A stretch of 64,000 nt of DNA, taken from the NCBI RefSeq assembly GCF_014200175.1, contig NZ_JACHBD010000009.1, forward strand, positions 248,001 through 312,000. The letters run 5' to 3'. A model generated the notes under the pieces. It did not search any database and was not told the DNA's origin. It saw only the letters and a program-made list of their open reading frames with translations. Of this stretch, positions 1-8,686 are shown in pieces (position 1 is the first letter of the stretch; each line of letters begins with the position of its first letter). The DNA is from Rhizobium lentis. GTDB taxonomy: Bacteria > Pseudomonadota > Alphaproteobacteria > Rhizobiales > Rhizobiaceae. The translations under genes were made by a program, and so were the position numbers.

Positions 1-886
1 TCTCGCAGCTATTATCGGCGAGAACCAACATTCCGGGATAAAAGGAGTGGAATCTATTTCCGGTGACCGCGGAACGGACGACGCCGGAAAAATAGATGCT
101 GCTGGCTCCTCGAGGGAATACGTTGTTTGAGGATATCAGAACACCCCCATAGTTTTCTGCGAAAATGGAATGGCCCCTGTAGCCGGCTCCAACAAAATTA
201 TTCGCTATTCTTGACGCCTGCCCCATGCCTTTCAATTCAATACAGTTGCCGCACTCGGCAATGAAATTGTTATCGATCGCGAGTGCATCTGCATCATGAA
301 CCGTAACTCCATGCTCCAGATAGATAAGACCCATCCCGGTTATCCGGAATGAGTCATTGGCGCTGCCGACATAGATTCCGGTTTTGCCGTTCTTGTAGGT
401 ATTTTCTGCGTCATGTTGCCCCGAACCATCGTCAATAAAGTGCAGGCCGTCGATGCAGAAGTCAGCAAACTCCACGGAACTTATCCGAGGATTTCCGGTG
501 CGCTTAACATAAAAGGCGGCTCCTGCGGCCTCACCGTCGGCGGACTCAGGAGATGTATCCACGAGTACCCGACTTCCGCCCGGCCACACTTCATGCCAGT
601 GTCTCAGCTCGTTTGCGGGTACGTTGAAACGGATGCTCGAAGACGTAAAACCATGCCCGGAGCCCACGATCTTCAGATAGCTTACGTCGATAACAACTTG
701 AGTGACAAGTCGGTAATCACCGGGCGGTATATAGATAACCGCTCCAGGTTTTCCGCCGTCATTCAAATCGGATACCGGTTGCCCTCTTTTGATATCCGCA
801 ATGATGCTGTTTATGACCGCTCCAATATCCTCGTAGGGATTTCCTGCAGGGTACTTCGTTACATCGAAACAGTTTTCACTCGCCAT
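1..886 (-). CDS. Inulin fructotransferase-family protein, probable DFA III hydrolase (partial, runs off the window edge)
   Basis: Translated by hand from the complement; 295 codons are present and no stop is reached before the edge. The sequence resembles the right-handed beta-helix inulin fructotransferases (EC 4.2.2.18), e.g. blocks AVIYIPPGDYRL (49-60), GSGHGFTSSSIRF (75-87), NGKTGIYV (166-173) and IAECGNCIEL (209-218). Asp200 and Glu211 are 11 residues apart, the same spacing as the catalytic Asp233/Glu244 reported for the Bacillus enzyme. There is no signal peptide: the protein starts MASENCFDVTKYP. Since it follows an importer operon, hydrolysis of imported difructose anhydride III in the cytoplasm is more likely than secreted inulin cleavage; this role is inferred. 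RBS GGGAGA lies about 8 nt before the ATG. Confidence 0.85.
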   Translation of the reverse strand, partial: MASENCFDVTKYPAGNPYEDIGAVINSIIADIKRGQPVSDLNDGGKPGAVIYIPPGDYRLVTQVVIDVSYLKIVGSGHGFTSSSIRFNVPANELRHWHEVWPGGSRVLVDTSPESADGEAAGAAFYVKRTGNPRISSVEFADFCIDGLHFIDDGSGQHDAENTYKNGKTGIYVGSANDSFRITGMGLIYLEHGVTVHDADALAIDNNFIAECGNCIELKGMGQASRIANNFVGAGYRGHSIFAENYGGVLISSNNVFPRGASSIYFSGVVRSAVTGNRFHSFYPGMLVLADNSCE

Positions 887-999
887 TGTTGATATCTCCC
901 CGGACATTTGTCACCCCACAGCGAGAGTAATGATGTCCTTGATTAGCTTGATGCTCGCAGGGCGCCTGGGCAAATGCGTCCAAGCAGCTTTATGTTTGA

Positions 1000-2142
1000 T
1001 CACCAGATGCTGGTGCGGGTGTCCGGTCTAAAAAAGTGAAGTTCTTCCGCATCGACAGCGATGCGCGCAACATCACCGGCGCGGACTGTACTCTTCGGAG
1101 AAAACCGGGCGACAGCAGCTTTATCGTTGCCGATGTCGGCGATGGCGTCCGGGTCGCCGGCATCTACCCAAGGTGCGTCGATCTTCAGATGCACCATGGA
1201 TTCAGAACCCAGCGCCTCAACAAGGGTGACCGAGGCCGAGATCTCGGCCGAAGAAGGTCGGATTGCGGCGTCGTTCATGTGCTCCGCCCGGATACCGATA
1301 ATGACCCGACGGTTGGACGCACCGTTGAGCGAGGGGCGATATTCGAAAACCCGGTCAGGGATTTCGAAACTGTTGCTGCCCAGGGTCAGCGTCCTGCCAT
1401 TCACAACGGCCTCGTACAAGTTCATCGAGGGCGATCCGATAAAGGCGGCGACAAAGACGTTGTCAGGGCGGTTGTACAGGTTTTGCGGTGTGTCGACTTG
1501 CTGCAGCACGCCGCCTTTCATGACAGCGACGCGATCACCCATCGTCATCGCCTCGACCTGGTCGTGGGTCACATAGATCGTGGTGACATTCAGTTTTCTT
1601 TGCAGGCTGGCAATCTCGGCCCGCATCTGCACGCGCAGCTTGGCATCGAGGTTCGACAATGGTTCATCCATCAGGAAGGCTGCCGGCTTGCGGACAATTG
1701 CCCGTCCCATGGCAACGCGCTGCCGCTGCCCGCCGGAGAGCAGCGCCGGCTTACGGTCGAGCAATGTCGTCAGTTCGAGGATGCGCGCGGCCTCGTTCAC
1801 GCGGCTGTCGATCTCAGCCTTGGGCAGTCCGGCCATCAGCAACGGAAACGCGATGTTTTCGCGCACCGTCTTATGCGGATAGAGCGCGTAGGATTGGAAG
1901 ACCATGGCAATGTCGCGGTCTTTGGGATCTACATCGTTTACGACCCGGTCACCGATCTTGAGTTCACCGCCGGAAATGCTCTCCAGACCTGCGATCATTC
2001 TGAGTGCTGTCGACTTCCCACATCCCGACGGACCGACAAACACCATGAACTCACCGTCCTTGATGTCGAAGTTGAGATCATGCAAAGCGTGAAAGCTGTT
2101 TCCGTAGATCTTGTTGATATTGCGCAGTTCTACACCGGCCAT
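1000..2142 (-). CDS. Sugar ABC transporter ATP-binding protein (MsmK/UgpC type)
   Basis: Cytoplasmic ATPase of a CUT1 carbohydrate importer, 380 aa, normal for the family. Walker A GPSGCGKST at 37-45, Q-loop near 83, signature LSGGQ 135-139, Walker B ending D159-E160, switch His193, then a C-terminal TOBE-type regulatory domain from about 240. It starts 11 nt after the upstream permease stop and has RBS GAGGAG. It is the last transport gene before the fructotransferase-family gene, so it probably energises uptake of a fructo-oligosaccharide or difructose anhydride. Substrate is inferred from context only. Confidence 0.93.
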   Translation of the reverse strand: MAGVELRNINKIYGNSFHALHDLNFDIKDGEFMVFVGPSGCGKSTALRMIAGLESISGGELKIGDRVVNDVDPKDRDIAMVFQSYALYPHKTVRENIAFPLLMAGLPKAEIDSRVNEAARILELTTLLDRKPALLSGGQRQRVAMGRAIVRKPAAFLMDEPLSNLDAKLRVQMRAEIASLQRKLNVTTIYVTHDQVEAMTMGDRVAVMKGGVLQQVDTPQNLYNRPDNVFVAAFIGSPSMNLYEAVVNGRTLTLGSNSFEIPDRVFEYRPSLNGASNRRVIIGIRAEHMNDAAIRPSSAEISASVTLVEALGSESMVHLKIDAPWVDAGDPDAIADIGNDKAAVARFSPKSTVRAGDVARIAVDAEELHFFRPDTRTSIW

Positions 2143-2152
2143 GCTGGTCTCC

Positions 2153-2989
2153 TCATCCCTTCACAGCGCCGAACGTGAGCCCGCCGACGATCTGTTTTTG
2201 AAGTGCGAGCGTTACGATGATGACGGGCAGCGAATAGAGCACCGCGGCGGCCGTCATCGCGCCCCACGCAAGCCCGTAGACCGAATTGTATTCGGCAATG
2301 ACAATCGGTGCCGTCTTGGTCGCTTCCGACGTCAGCAGCAATGCATAGAGGAATTCGTTCCAGCTGGTGATGAAGGTGAAGAGCGCAGTGACGGCAATTC
2401 CGCCAGTCATCACAGGAAGAATGATTTTCCGAAAGGCTTGGAACCGTGTGCAGCCATCCATGCGGGCAGCTTCTTCGAGTTCCTTGGGCACACCTTCGAA
2501 AAATGCCGACATCAGCAATAGCGCCAGTGGCACAGCCGCCGAAGTGTGCGCGAGAACCAGCCCTGGAATGCTGTCAAGCAGACCCATGGACTTCAAAAGC
2601 TGGAACAGCGGCACGCCCAGCGACACCGACGGCACCATGCGGGTGACCAAGGCAAAGAGCAGAAAAAGTGTCGTGATCCGGCGACGATACTGGGTGGCAA
2701 CGTAGGCGGCCGGCACCGCCACCAGCAGCGAGAGCGCAGTCGTCAGCACCGCCACCGTTAGGGAGTTGACGAAAGCCTTCGGCAGCGTCGACGATTGCAA
2801 GACTTCCCGAAAATTCTCGAACGATATGACGGCGGGAAAGAAGCTCGGCGGAATCTGCTGGACGTCTGCCGCCGGCTTGATCGAGGTCATCAGCAAATAG
2901 ATGTAAGGCAGCGCGTAGGACAGCACGAGCACTAAGGCCGCGGCGTTGATCAGGACTCCTCTGGTATTGAGGCGAGGCGCTCTATGCAT
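2153..2989 (-). CDS. CUT1 sugar ABC transporter permease (MalG/UgpE-like)
   Basis: About 278 aa, six hydrophobic segments, with the cytoplasmic EAA loop EEAARMDGCTRFQAF followed by KIILPVM that docks on the ATPase. The ATG at 2989 (MHRAPRLN) is preferred over an upstream ATG at 3019 because GGAGG sits 8 nt before it; it overlaps the end of the previous permease by 8 nt, suggesting translational coupling. Forms the inner-membrane channel with the 2982-3863 product. Confidence 0.9.
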   Translation of the reverse strand: MHRAPRLNTRGVLINAAALVLVLSYALPYIYLLMTSIKPAADVQQIPPSFFPAVISFENFREVLQSSTLPKAFVNSLTVAVLTTALSLLVAVPAAYVATQYRRRITTLFLLFALVTRMVPSVSLGVPLFQLLKSMGLLDSIPGLVLAHTSAAVPLALLLMSAFFEGVPKELEEAARMDGCTRFQAFRKIILPVMTGGIAVTALFTFITSWNEFLYALLLTSEATKTAPIVIAEYNSVYGLAWGAMTAAAVLYSLPVIIVTLALQKQIVGGLTFGAVKG

Positions 2990-3863
2990 GGGCGGGCCTC
3001 CATATCTTCCGATAGGCAATGCCGGCCAGAAGCATCATCACGAGGAGGAAGAGCGTGCCGGATGCGGACGCCTCGCCGAGATCGCCAAACCGAACCATGC
3101 GCTGATAGATGTTCATCGAGAACACTTCCGAGGCATGGCGGGGACCGCCCTGCGTCTGGATCCAGATCAGATCGAACGTCTTGGCGGCATCCACGCCCCG
3201 CACGATAACCACGACAGCAATGACCGGCCGCATCAACGGCAGGGTGACATGCCAGAACCGCTTGAGCGCGTTCGCCCCGTCGATTCGGGCCGCCTCGAGA
3301 AGGTCGCTGGGGATGTTCGTCAACCCTGCATAGGAGACGAGCGCGACAAAGGAGGTCGTCAGCCATATGTCGGCGAAGGATACGGAATAAATGACGATAT
3401 CCTCGCTGGAGAGCCACGCAATCTCGTTGGGGTCGCTGATCAACCCCAGTCGAACTAGCCCGTAGTTCAAGATGCCGATATTGCCGACCAGCAGGAACCG
3501 CCACAGCAGGCCGGCGACGATCGGCGGCACCATCAGCGGCAGAGCAAAGATCGTGCGGTGCCAGCGTGATTGGCCCGCCATGGCCGAGAACAACAATGCG
3601 GCGCAGAAGCCGAAGGTGAACTCGAAGAAGAGTGCGAACACCGAATACTGAAGCGTCCGCAGCGCGCTTTCCGCAACGCGCTTCGAGGTCAAGGCATCGA
3701 CATAATTTTGCACTCCAACCCATTCGCGGATGTGAGGCGTGATCGTTTCGACCTTGAAGAAGGAATCGAAGATCAGCAGCCCCACGGGGTAGGCGACCAA
3801 CAAGCCGAGGATCGCAACCGCGGGCGCGAGCATGCAGAGCACAAATCGGTCTTCATCCGACAT
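2982..3863 (-). CDS. CUT1 sugar ABC transporter permease (MalF/UgpA-like)
   Basis: About 293 aa, six predicted membrane segments and the EAA loop LLEAARIDGANALKRFW followed by HVTLPLM. An open frame extends upstream to 3998 and into the binding-protein gene, but the ATG at 3863 (MSDEDRFVL) has RBS GGAGG and leaves a 68-nt gap after the binding-protein stop, so it is preferred. Partner of the second permease and of the ATPase at 1000-2142. Confidence 0.9.
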   Translation of the reverse strand: MSDEDRFVLCMLAPAVAILGLLVAYPVGLLIFDSFFKVETITPHIREWVGVQNYVDALTSKRVAESALRTLQYSVFALFFEFTFGFCAALLFSAMAGQSRWHRTIFALPLMVPPIVAGLLWRFLLVGNIGILNYGLVRLGLISDPNEIAWLSSEDIVIYSVSFADIWLTTSFVALVSYAGLTNIPSDLLEAARIDGANALKRFWHVTLPLMRPVIAVVVIVRGVDAAKTFDLIWIQTQGGPRHASEVFSMNIYQRMVRFGDLGEASASGTLFLLVMMLLAGIAYRKIWRPAHA

Positions 3864-3931
3864 GTTCGCCTCCGAAGGCTGATGGCGCGGGGGTGACAAC
3901 GAACCTCCCGCGATATTGAGGAAAAGTCGGA

Positions 3932-5191
3932 CTAGTTGAGGATATCCTCGATCGTTTCCTTGGCTTCCGTGAGCACTTCTCCCACGTCCGCCTTGCACGT
4001 CAGCGCCTGCTGCACGGCCGGCAAGACAGCCTCGTCGACGATTTCCTGATATTTTTCGTTCATCGGCCGGCCTTGCGTTGCCGGCGCGCTTAACGTTTCA
4101 AGCAGCGGCTTGAAATGCTCATAGCCTGGTTTGCCGGCGTAGCTGTTATAGGCCGAGTTTGTCGCGGCAAGGCCGAGCTTGGCTTCGATGCCCAATCCAT
4201 TGTTGGCGATCGCGAAAGCGATGAACTTTTTCGCCGCATCCTTATGCTGGGATGCCGAAGGAATGACATTGTACCAAGGACCCGGAATGGCGGCGATGCC
4301 TGCATCACCGGCCAACATCGGAGCAACGCCGACTTTGCCGCTGACCTTGGAATCCTCAGGCGTCATTTTGTAGGCGTGCGCCCAGAATTTCATCATCGCT
4401 GTCTTGCCCTGATAGAACAGATTTTGCGCCTCGCCCCAGCCGATTTCGTTGACGTTTTCAGGAACCGAATGGTCGGCGCAGTGCGGCGTGATATAGAACT
4501 CGAGGGCCTTCTTGTGCGCCTCGTTGTCGATGATGACATTGCCATCCTTGTCAAGGATCACACCGGGCGAGCCCGCCTGCAGCACATGCGCCATCCATTC
4601 CTCCGTGAAGGTGCCGATGGTGTCGGTGCCCCAGAAGTCGACCTTGCCGTCGCCGTCAGTGTCGCGCGTGAAGAATTTCGCCATGTCACGCCATTGCTGC
4701 CAAGTTTTCGGTGGCGCGAGGGGATATCCATACTTAGCCTGGAAAGCTTCCTTTTCCTCGGGCTTATCGAAGAGGTCCTTGCGATAGAAGACGATCTCGG
4801 CATTCGCCCATGCGGGCATTCCGATCATCTTGTCGCCAACCTTTGCGTCGGCAAGCAAAGCCGGCGGCAGATCCTTGCGCACTGCGTCGGTAAAGAGGGG
4901 CGAGAGGTCATCGACGTGGTTCGCGAATTTCGCGTTCCAGACGACGTCGATCGTCACGACATCGAATGCCGACGAGCCGGAGGCGATCTCGGCAGAAAAC
5001 TTGTCGAACACGCCCTGATAGGGAACGACAGTGAATTTGACCTCGATGCCGGTTTCTTGGGTGAACTTTTCGGCCACCGCCTTCTGCAGCATTTCGCCGC
5101 CGCCTTCGACAAGAAGGTTGATGGTTTCGGCCTTCGCCACGGCCGCCATGAAGATGAGCGCAAGCGCGCTGGCCCCAAGCAGTTTCCTCAT
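3932..5191 (-). CDS. Extracellular solute-binding protein, family 1 (CUT1 sugar importer)
   Basis: Periplasmic binding protein of 419 aa. The start at 5191 (MRKLLGASALAL) follows RBS GGGAGGA and gives a standard signal peptide ending KAE; an open frame reaching 5248 adds an unlikely N-terminus. First gene of the operon, divergent from lacI, behind three operator copies. Probable ligand is an inulin-derived oligosaccharide or difructose anhydride, inferred from the fructotransferase-family gene at the operon end. Confidence 0.92.
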   Translation of the reverse strand: MRKLLGASALALIFMAAVAKAETINLLVEGGGEMLQKAVAEKFTQETGIEVKFTVVPYQGVFDKFSAEIASGSSAFDVVTIDVVWNAKFANHVDDLSPLFTDAVRKDLPPALLADAKVGDKMIGMPAWANAEIVFYRKDLFDKPEEKEAFQAKYGYPLAPPKTWQQWRDMAKFFTRDTDGDGKVDFWGTDTIGTFTEEWMAHVLQAGSPGVILDKDGNVIIDNEAHKKALEFYITPHCADHSVPENVNEIGWGEAQNLFYQGKTAMMKFWAHAYKMTPEDSKVSGKVGVAPMLAGDAGIAAIPGPWYNVIPSASQHKDAAKKFIAFAIANNGLGIEAKLGLAATNSAYNSYAGKPGYEHFKPLLETLSAPATQGRPMNEKYQEIVDEAVLPAVQQALTCKADVGEVLTEAKETIEDILN

Positions 5192-5258
5192 TGATTCCTC
5201 CCTTGCTCGCTGGGCACTTGAACTAGCACCCTTGCGTTGCTGGAACATAGTCTCTCTA

Positions 5259-5316
5259 TGACGACGTTGTCAACACACGTTGTCGACGTTGTCATAGAAA
5301 TATGTCGACGTTGTCA
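5259..5316. promoter_or_regulatory. Three phased LacI-type operators
   Basis: TGACGACGTTGTCA at 5259-5272 and TGTCGACGTTGTCA at 5281-5294 and 5303-5316 are near-palindromic and start exactly 22 bp apart, two helical turns. They lie in the 169-bp divergent interval between the binding-protein gene and lacI. The central CG with flanking GTTGTCA is typical of LacI-family operators. They probably bind the LacI protein encoded at 5361-6377. Confidence 0.75.
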
Positions 5317-5360
5317 GCTAACTGGTTTAGAACAGTTCCCAGCAAGGAGATCGGCGGGAC

Positions 5361-6377
5361 ATGGTCAGCATTATCAGCGTCGCGAAGGCGGCCGGGGTTT
5401 CGAATAAGACAGTCTCTCGAGTGATTAACGGGGAGCCCTACGTGACGGAGGAAACACGCGAGCGGGTGGAGAAGGCTATTCGGGATCTTGGATACATCCC
5501 CAACATGGCTGCGCGCCTCATACGGTCGAGCCGCTCCAACACCTTCGGCATCATCACAGATTATGTGTCTACCACGCCCTATTCAGTCGACATTGTGCGG
5601 GGAATACAGGATTGGGCCAATGCGAACGGGAAGACCATCCTGATGGCGAATACTGGTGGCTCGTCCAAGAGAGAGGCTGAAATCTGGAAAATGTTCCAAT
5701 CCCATCGGATCGACGGGGTTCTTTATGTGACGATGTATCGTCGCACCGTGGATCCTCAGGCAGGCGACGTCCGAATTCCGACGGTGATGATCAACTGCAG
5801 GCCTCAGACGCACGAACTGTTGCCGTCGATCGAGCCGGATGACTACCAGGGCGCGCAAGATCTTACCCGTTATTTGCTTGGCCGGGGCCATCGCAAGATC
5901 GGCTACATCCGGCTCAATCCCATCCTCTTGGGTGCGCAGCTGCGCCTCGATGCCTTCCGAAAAACCGCTGCAGAGTTTGGCCTTGCCGAGAGCGACCTGA
6001 GCATCCGTCTGGGCATGGAAGGGCCGGTTGGAGCGGAGAAGAATTACGTTTTTGCCGTTGCGACAGAGATGCTGCAACAAAAGGATCGGCCGACTGCAAT
6101 CATGAGCGGCAATGACGAAATGACGATTCAAATCTACATAGCAGCAATGGCGTTGGGTCTGCGCATCCCTGAGGATGTCAGTATTGTCGGCTTTGACGAT
6201 TTCCGGACGGTTTCCCTGGCGCTGAAGCCGGAACTGACGACAGCGGCCTTGCCTTATTACGATTTAGGACTGGAAGGGGCGGAATTGTTGAATAGCGTGG
6301 TGACGGGAAACAAGGTCCCGAGCAGTCGCGTTATGCCCTGCAAACTGGTCGAGCGGACGTCGGTGCGATCCGTATAG
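5361..6377 (+). CDS. LacI-family transcriptional regulator
   Basis: 338 aa. N-terminal helix-turn-helix and hinge: ISVAKAAGVSNKTVSRVING then a YIPN hinge at about 49-52, followed by a ribose-binding-protein-like effector domain ending at VGFDDFRTVSLALKPELTT. RBS AAGGAG precedes the ATG. Divergent from the ABC operon and probably represses both units until the imported sugar is present. The effector is unknown; fructose disaccharide derivatives are a reasonable guess. Confidence 0.93.
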   Translation: MVSIISVAKAAGVSNKTVSRVINGEPYVTEETRERVEKAIRDLGYIPNMAARLIRSSRSNTFGIITDYVSTTPYSVDIVRGIQDWANANGKTILMANTGGSSKREAEIWKMFQSHRIDGVLYVTMYRRTVDPQAGDVRIPTVMINCRPQTHELLPSIEPDDYQGAQDLTRYLLGRGHRKIGYIRLNPILLGAQLRLDAFRKTAAEFGLAESDLSIRLGMEGPVGAEKNYVFAVATEMLQQKDRPTAIMSGNDEMTIQIYIAAMALGLRIPEDVSIVGFDDFRTVSLALKPELTTAALPYYDLGLEGAELLNSVVTGNKVPSSRVMPCKLVERTSVRSV

Positions 6378-6529
6378 TCTGACCTCAAGAGGCAGGAGCG
6401 CTTAGACCCGCGATCAATTCGGCAAAGCGGTGGTTACGGGGATTTGGCGGCGCTTGGCACGTCTTCAGGCTGATAGAAACTGAGCCGTCAGGCTGGCCGG
6501 CGAGTCAAGTTCCATAAATACCCCTTGCG

Positions 6530-6647
6530 CTACTGGCACTGAAATAGCCGGGTCAGCGGTTCTCGCACGAGCTTTCGAGGCCAGCGGGCTTGTTGCCATA
6601 GAGTTCACGTCTTCGGCCAGGAATATAGCATCATAGATCGGTCGGAA
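6530..6647 (+). repeat. Dispersed repeat copy A (degenerate)
   Basis: Aligns by eye over about 118 bp with 40873-40998: both carry a CACTGAA..TAG..CGGGTCA..CGGTTCT block, an AGCTTTC..GGCCAG block, a GTTCAC block and end in ATCG..CGGAAC. Shorter copies of the right end lie at 22981-23024 and 55506-55552. All four are on the plus strand. Probably the end of an old IS; family not identified. Confidence 0.6.
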
Positions 6648-6696
6648 CTCTGCGCTCAGGCGACTCTCGACCAGCATGGGCCCTTCGATACAGCAT

Positions 6697-7080
6697 TTAG
6701 TTTCGCGCATTGGCAGGGGTGTGCAGTGAAGCCCCCGCCTTCTCGGCCGCGGCCCGCAGTCGCTTGTCTCTGGTCCATAAGGCTGTTCGCTGATCGAGGA
6801 GAACTGAGGCCATCAAGTGGGCATCTGTGTAGCCAATGCCCATACTGAAGATGGCATGGCGATTAATCATCATCATGACTTCATCGTGGGTCGCGACGAG
6901 CGCTTCGCGCTGAGCCGCCAAGAAAGCTATCACGCTACTGCGATCCCGAAGGCTGCCGAGTGCAAGCTCTCCGATTACGGCTGGATGGCATAAGAGACGA
7001 TCGTCCTCGATAATCCTGCGCAGCTCTGGATCGGCCTGCCGGAAATGATCGATCCAGATGGAAGTGTCGGCAAGAATCAC
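6697..7080 (-). CDS. vapC: VapC-type PIN-domain toxin
   Basis: 127 aa, the usual VapC length. PIN-domain acidic residues are in place: D5 (LADTSIW), E38 (VIGELALGS), D86 (YTDAHLMAS) and D105 (TRDKRL). VapC proteins are Mg-dependent RNases that cut tRNA or rRNA sites. Its start overlaps the antitoxin stop by 4 nt (ATGA). Immediately downstream lies dispersed repeat copy A. Confidence 0.92.
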   Translation of the reverse strand: MILADTSIWIDHFRQADPELRRIIEDDRLLCHPAVIGELALGSLRDRSSVIAFLAAQREALVATHDEVMMMINRHAIFSMGIGYTDAHLMASVLLDQRTALWTRDKRLRAAAEKAGASLHTPANARN

Positions 7081-7277
7081 TTGGCAGCTGCGCCACGGCG
7101 GCGTGGGGCTGCCTCCGCGTCCGGCATAGTTCCGCCCAGCGCGATGAGGCGTTTTCCCGATTCCACACGGACAAGCGTCTCCAACGCTTGGCGGACCAGA
7201 GTGGCGGTTTCTTTCGTGCCGGTTAGTGACCTAGCCCTTTCCATGAGGGCGTCGTCGAGATTGATGGTTGATCGCAT
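7077..7277 (-). CDS. vapB: VapB-type antitoxin
   Basis: 66 aa, opening MRSTINLDDALMERA, typical of type II VapB antitoxins with an N-terminal ribbon-helix-helix DNA-binding part and a C-terminal toxin-binding tail. It overlaps vapC by 4 nt. An imperfect palindrome at 7295-7315 just upstream is the likely autoregulatory operator. Confidence 0.9.
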   Translation of the reverse strand: MRSTINLDDALMERARSLTGTKETATLVRQALETLVRVESGKRLIALGGTMPDAEAAPRRRGAAAK

Positions 7278-7294
7278 CGTTGGTTTCCTGATTT

Positions 7295-7315
7295 ATGGTG
7301 TTAGGATAGCACCAT
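7295..7315. promoter_or_regulatory. Candidate VapBC operator palindrome
   Basis: ATGGTG at 7295-7300 and CACCAT at 7310-7315 form a 21-bp inverted repeat, with an inner TA/TA match, centred 28 bp upstream of the vapB start. Position and symmetry fit autoregulation by the VapBC complex. Inferred, not tested. Confidence 0.5.
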
Positions 7316-7735
7316 TTGGTGATAAAATCTACGCCTGATCTCTATTCCAATACGTCCGCCGTCGCATGCAAATCCGCCGACGATTGCCCCATCACGTGAA
7401 CACGGTAAAGCGTCACGCACAAAACCCGCCAGCAGTTTTGGACAAGCGTCTCGAAGGGAATCAAGCTTTGCTACGGCGACCTGAACAAGTACGATATCGT
7501 TCTTCTTTTCCTCGTCGGCTTTTTGGCAGGCAGCATGCCTTTGTCGGGGCGGGTCTTTCGTGTCGCTGCCTGCGCTGATATTGGTCGGAGTGCCATCGGT
7601 TGCCGCAAACGCGATAGGTCAAGAACGACCGCACATAGATTTGTAGATTAAAGGCCGTCACGACCGACCGAACCTGACGTTCGCGACAAAACTCGGCACA
7701 GTCATCCAAGCCGGATGGTGACAAGCGTCCCTGAC
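7316..7735. other. Intergenic region with a start-less reading frame
   Basis: No convincing gene. On the minus strand a frame from about 7627 to 7301 stays open without a start codon, beginning PIAFAATDGTPTN, which looks like the tail of a signal peptide, and containing KKNDIVLVQVAVAKL. It could be the remnant of a small periplasmic protein; no family was recognised. Confidence 0.3.
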
Positions 7736-8461
7736 CTACGTTGTCGGGGCGGTGCCGATGACAACGCCGGTGGGTTCCGTGCTGAGCCAGCGATAGAGCG
7801 TCCCGCCGAGGAGCCCTCCGACAATCGGCGCAAGCCAAAACAGCCAAAGTTGCTGGACAGCCCAACCGCCGGCGAATACTGCGACCCCGGTGCTGCGCGC
7901 CGGGTTAACCGATGTATTCGTGACGTCGATGCTTATCAAGTGGATGAGGGTAAGTCCGAAACCAATCGCTAATGGAGCGAAGCCGGCAGGCGCCTTGCCA
8001 TGTGTTGCGCCCATGATGATGAACAGGAATGTCGCCGTCAGCACCAGTTCTGCGATCAAACACGCGAGCATGCTGTAGTGGCCCGGTGAATGTTCGCCGT
8101 AACCGTTTGAGGCGAATCCTGAGGAGAGATCGAATCCGCCTTTGCCGCTGGCAATTAGGTAAAGTACGCCGCCACCGATAATGCCGCCTACGACCTGAGC
8201 AATAACATAGGGAAGGATCTGGTTCGCTGGGAAACGCCCGCCCGCCGCGAGCCCAATTGTGACGGCTGGATTGAGGTGACAGCCAGAGATATGACCGATG
8301 GCGTAGGCCATCGTCACAACTGTCAAGCCGAACGCCAATGCCACGCCGAGATACCCGATCCCGACATTTGGCAGACCCGCTGCGATAACTGCACTTCCGC
8401 AACCGCCAAAAGTCAGCCAGAACGTGCCAATCGCTTCGGCGGCATACTTTTTTGTCGTCAT
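7736..8461 (-). CDS. aqpZ: Aquaporin Z (MIP family water channel)
   Basis: 241 aa integral membrane protein with six hydrophobic helices and two half-helix NPA motifs: NPAVT at 64-68 and NPARS at 186-190. F44, H174, T183 and R189 reproduce the narrow aromatic/arginine filter of water-specific AqpZ, which argues against a glycerol facilitator. Monocistronic; the start ATG at 8461 follows GGAGAGGA. Confidence 0.94.
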   Translation of the reverse strand: MTTKKYAAEAIGTFWLTFGGCGSAVIAAGLPNVGIGYLGVALAFGLTVVTMAYAIGHISGCHLNPAVTIGLAAGGRFPANQILPYVIAQVVGGIIGGGVLYLIASGKGGFDLSSGFASNGYGEHSPGHYSMLACLIAELVLTATFLFIIMGATHGKAPAGFAPLAIGFGLTLIHLISIDVTNTSVNPARSTGVAVFAGGWAVQQLWLFWLAPIVGGLLGGTLYRWLSTEPTGVVIGTAPTT

Positions 8462-8576
8462 GAAATCCTCTCCTCCAACGGAACAGCGCGTCGCGACCTT
8501 GGCGAGCGCCGCTAAGATCTACCGTTTGGAGATTGCGTGAAGCGTGCGGCGAAGCTCATTCTTTTCGATAATTCTC

Positions 8577-8606
8577 CTGCCCACTGCCCACTGCCCACTG
8601 CCCACT
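8577..8606 (+). repeat. Short tandem repeat, CCCACTG unit
   Basis: The 7-bp unit CCCACTG occurs in about four head-to-tail copies between the aquaporin gene and the IS6 remnant. No coding or regulatory meaning is evident; slippage repeats of this kind vary between strains. Confidence 0.7.
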
Positions 8607-8686
8607 CGTCCGATTAACCTAATACCAAGGCCGGTAATTAGGATGCCTTTGACGACGACCGACCCCGCCCTGCGATACCGACAGCC

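Noticed and set aside
413..892. Plus-strand frame of 159 codons at the left end
   Set aside because: Antisense to the inulin fructotransferase-family gene, whose minus-strand reading matches a known family; the plus frame has no RBS or recognisable relatives.
1036..2178. Plus-strand 380-codon frame opposite the ATPase gene
   Set aside because: Mirror of the ATPase coding frame, as is common in GC-rich DNA; ATPase motifs are on the minus strand.
6465..6710. Minus-strand 81-codon frame
   Set aside because: Covers dispersed repeat copy A; no RBS, and the same DNA in the other copies is not open.
8577..8606. Possible CRISPR-like repeat
   Set aside because: Only a 7-bp unit without spacers; a simple tandem repeat.
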